A DNA stretch of 64,000 nt, taken from FEN-1191 sp964528845. Lineage in GTDB: Bacteria > Pseudomonadota > Gammaproteobacteria > Steroidobacterales > Steroidobacteraceae. Location: the NCBI GenBank assembly GCA_964528845.1, contig CAZGVE010000014.1:1-64000 (forward strand), in the 5' to 3' direction. The stretch's first letter is position 1; every line of letters begins with the position of its first letter. Position numbers and translations under genes: made by a program. Shown one piece after another: positions 62,106 through 64,000 of this stretch. The notes under the pieces are model-generated. The model was given only the letters and a program-made list of their open reading frames with translations, did no database searches and had not been told where the DNA came from.

Positions 62106-63160
62106 GCACGCTCAGTTCCGTGTGGGCAGGGCTGCCCGGCTACGCGCAGTCGACCGCGGTCACGCTGCTGCTGATGGTGGTGCTGATCCTCTCCGTGGCT
62201 TACCTCACACTGTGGGAGCGCAAGCTGATCGGCTGGATCCAGCTGCGCATCGGGCCGAACCGGGTGAAGCTGTTCGGACTCGCGGCCGGATTCGGCCAGC
62301 CGATCGCGGACGTCGTGAAGCTTCTGATCAAGGAAGCGATCATGCCGGCGCGGGCCAGCAGATTCCTGTTCCTGGTGGCGCCGGTGATCGCATTGACCAC
62401 CGCGCTCGCGGCCTGGGCGGTGGTACCGATTGCACCGCACTATGCGATTGCGAATGTCGATGCCGGGCTGCTCTACGTGCTTTCGTTGAGTTCGGTCGGC
62501 GTCTACGGAATCATCCTGGCCGGCTGGGCCTCGAATTCGAGGTACGCGTTCCTTGGCGCGATGCGCGCGACCGCGCAGATGGTCGCCTATGAGATCGCAA
62601 TGGGCTTCGCGCTCGTGGGCGTACTGATGGCGGCCGGGAGTCTGAACCTCGGCACTATTGTCGAGCGCCAGCACGGCGGGGTCTTGAGCTGGTACTGGTC
62701 GTGGCTGTTTCCGCTGCTGATGGTCTATTTCATTTCGGGCATCGCCGAGACCAACCGTGCCCCGTTCGACGTCGCGGAGGGGGAGTCCGAGATCGTCGCG
62801 GGGTTCCACGTCGAGTACTCCGGGATCGCCTACGGCGTGTTCATGCTGGCCGAATACGCCAACATGATCCTGATCTCCGGGTTGACCGCGCTGTTCTTCT
62901 TCGGCGGCTGGTTGAGTCCGGTCGACGGCTACGCCTGGCTCGGGGGCAATACCTGGCTCGGCCAGCCTGGCACGCATTGGCTGGTACTCAAGATCTTCGT
63001 CGGCTTGTGCTTCATGATGTGGTTCCGCGCGACCTTCCCGCGTTATCGCTACGACCAGATCATGCGGCTCGGCTGGAAGGTCCTGATCCCGATCACGATC
63101 GTCTGGATCGCCGTCGAGATCGTGCTGGCCGCCTACCACGTCGGACCGTGGAGTACCTGA
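62102..63160 (+). CDS. nuoH: NADH-quinone oxidoreductase subunit H
   Basis: The 352-residue membrane protein has eight predicted helices and the conserved ERKLIGWIQLRIGPNRV, ISGIAETNRAPFDVAEGESEIVAGFHVEYSG and FRATFPRYRYDQ. It links the membrane arm to the quinone site. GTG 62102 overlaps the nuoG stop. Confidence 0.96.
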   Translation: MSTLSSVWAGLPGYAQSTAVTLLLMVVLILSVAYLTLWERKLIGWIQLRIGPNRVKLFGLAAGFGQPIADVVKLLIKEAIMPARASRFLFLVAPVIALTTALAAWAVVPIAPHYAIANVDAGLLYVLSLSSVGVYGIILAGWASNSRYAFLGAMRATAQMVAYEIAMGFALVGVLMAAGSLNLGTIVERQHGGVLSWYWSWLFPLLMVYFISGIAETNRAPFDVAEGESEIVAGFHVEYSGIAYGVFMLAEYANMILISGLTALFFFGGWLSPVDGYAWLGGNTWLGQPGTHWLVLKIFVGLCFMMWFRATFPRYRYDQIMRLGWKVLIPITIVWIAVEIVLAAYHVGPWST

Positions 63161-63170
63161 GGGCTCACGC

Positions 63171-63656
63171 ATGGCCACAGTCAACCCCTTCAAGACGCTG
63201 CTGCTCACCGAGCTGCTGCAGGGCATGGGCCTGACCGCCCGCTCGCTGTTCCGGCGCAAGATCACGGTGCAGTACCCGGAGGAGAAGACACCGCAGTCGG
63301 TGCGTTTCCGCGGCCTGCACGCGCTGCGACGTTATCCGAACGGTGAAGAGCGATGCATCGCCTGCAAGCTGTGCGAAGCGGTCTGTCCGGCGCTCGCGAT
63401 CACGATCGACTCGGACGTTGCCCCCGATGGTACCCGGCGCACCACGCGCTACGATATCGACCTGTTCAAGTGCATCTACTGCGGCTTCTGCGAGGAGGCC
63501 TGCCCGGTGGATGCGATCGTCGAGACGCGCATCCATGAATACCACATGGAACATCGTGGCGAGAACATCATGAGCAAGGACAAGCTGCTCGCGGTTGGGG
63601 AGCGCTACGAGAGCATGATCAACGCCGACAAGGCGGCCGACGCGCGCTACCGCTGA
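63171..63656 (+). CDS. nuoI: NADH-quinone oxidoreductase subunit I
   Basis: The 161-residue protein has two 4Fe-4S ferredoxin motifs, CIACKLCEAVCP and CIYCGFCEEACP, carrying clusters N6a and N6b. It is the bridge from NuoG to NuoB. It starts 10 bases after nuoH. Confidence 0.97.
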   Translation: MATVNPFKTLLLTELLQGMGLTARSLFRRKITVQYPEEKTPQSVRFRGLHALRRYPNGEERCIACKLCEAVCPALAITIDSDVAPDGTRRTTRYDIDLFKCIYCGFCEEACPVDAIVETRIHEYHMEHRGENIMSKDKLLAVGERYESMINADKAADARYR

Positions 63657-63704
63657 AGCGGCAGACGCCATCGCGCATAACGAGAGGGGAGAGGGGTCTA
63701 GCTG

Positions 63705-64000
63705 ATGCCGCTGGTGCTGTTCTACGTATTCGCGACGATACTGGTGGCCGCCGCGCTGGGCGTGATCGGCTCGCGCAACCCGGTGTACTCCGTGCTGTGC
63801 CTGGTGGTGTGCTTCTTCTGCAGCTCAGTGCTCTGGCTGCTGATCGAGGCCGAATTCCTCGCCATCGTTCTGGCGCTCGTCTACGTCGGTGCAGTCATGG
63901 TGCTGTTCATGTTCATCGTGATGATGCTCGACATCGACATCGAGGAACTGCGCCGCGGCTTCACGCGCTTCGCCTGGCTCGGCTGGGCCACGGCGGGGGC
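63705..64000 (+). CDS. nuoJ: NADH-quinone oxidoreductase subunit J (partial, cut by window end)
   Basis: The first 98 residues show a hydrophobic multi-helix protein (MPLVLFYVFATILVAAALGVI, RNPVYSVLCLVV, EFLAIVLALVYVGAVMVLFMFIVMMLDID), diagnostic for NuoJ including the pi-bulge helix. A purine-rich AGAGGGGAGAGGGG lies 10-20 bases before the ATG. Confidence 0.95.
   Translation, partial: MPLVLFYVFATILVAAALGVIGSRNPVYSVLCLVVCFFCSSVLWLLIEAEFLAIVLALVYVGAVMVLFMFIVMMLDIDIEELRRGFTRFAWLGWATAG

Overview
The window is a high-GC chromosomal segment from a gammaproteobacterium. The evidence is the gene order ratA-rnfH / bamE / fur / nadK-recN / hrcA-grpE-dnaK-dnaJ-dapB-carAB-greA / rlmE-ftsH-folP-glmM-tpiA-secG-tRNA-Leu-nuoA onward, a one-piece tmRNA whose tag reads ANDDNYALAA, and a 14-subunit-type complex I operon. 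The genus cannot be named from sequence alone; the style (many TonB receptors, PQQ proteins and cupins beside this core) would suit a Steroidobacter/Xanthomonadales-like lineage, which is an inference.

Region 1 (about 1-23.8 kb) is an accessory catabolic island. It holds 19 consecutive genes, and 18 of their products carry their own Sec or Tat export signal: a TonB-dependent receptor, a fused cytochrome c-PQQ dehydrogenase, a CHRD protein, a ModA-HbpS fusion, a GH35-type glycosidase, two small tandem cupins, three two-domain cupins, a free-standing HbpS/GlcG-type protein, two NHL propellers, a separate cytochrome c plus PQQ propeller, two Tat-exported sugar isomerase-like TIM barrels, and a GMC oxidoreductase with its Tat-exported small subunit. 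The exception, the GMC flavoprotein, probably rides out with that small subunit. The set has no inner-membrane transporter and no regulator. It looks like an extracytoplasmic oxidation pathway for a glycoside or glycosylated aromatic compound, possibly through 3-keto sugar intermediates.

Region 2 (23.8-32 kb) is a mixed stretch: an AcvB/VirJ-type hydrolase, a DUF190 protein, a DsbG-like protein, an aldo/keto reductase, two small unknown ORFs and two tandem PAS-GGDEF diguanylate cyclases.

Region 3 (32-55 kb) is housekeeping: ssrA and smpB (trans-translation), ratA-rnfH, bamE, fur, nadK-recN, the hrcA-grpE-dnaK-dnaJ heat-shock genes with two sigma-32-like promoters, dapB, carAB behind a strong leader hairpin, greA, yhbY, rlmE-ftsH, folP-glmM, tpiA and secG.

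Region 4 (55-64 kb) begins with tRNA-Leu(GAG) and runs into nuoABCDEFGHI and a nuoJ cut by the window edge. Many core genes overlap by 1-4 bases and start with GTG or TTG, which suggests translational coupling. No insertion sequence, integrase or CRISPR array was seen.
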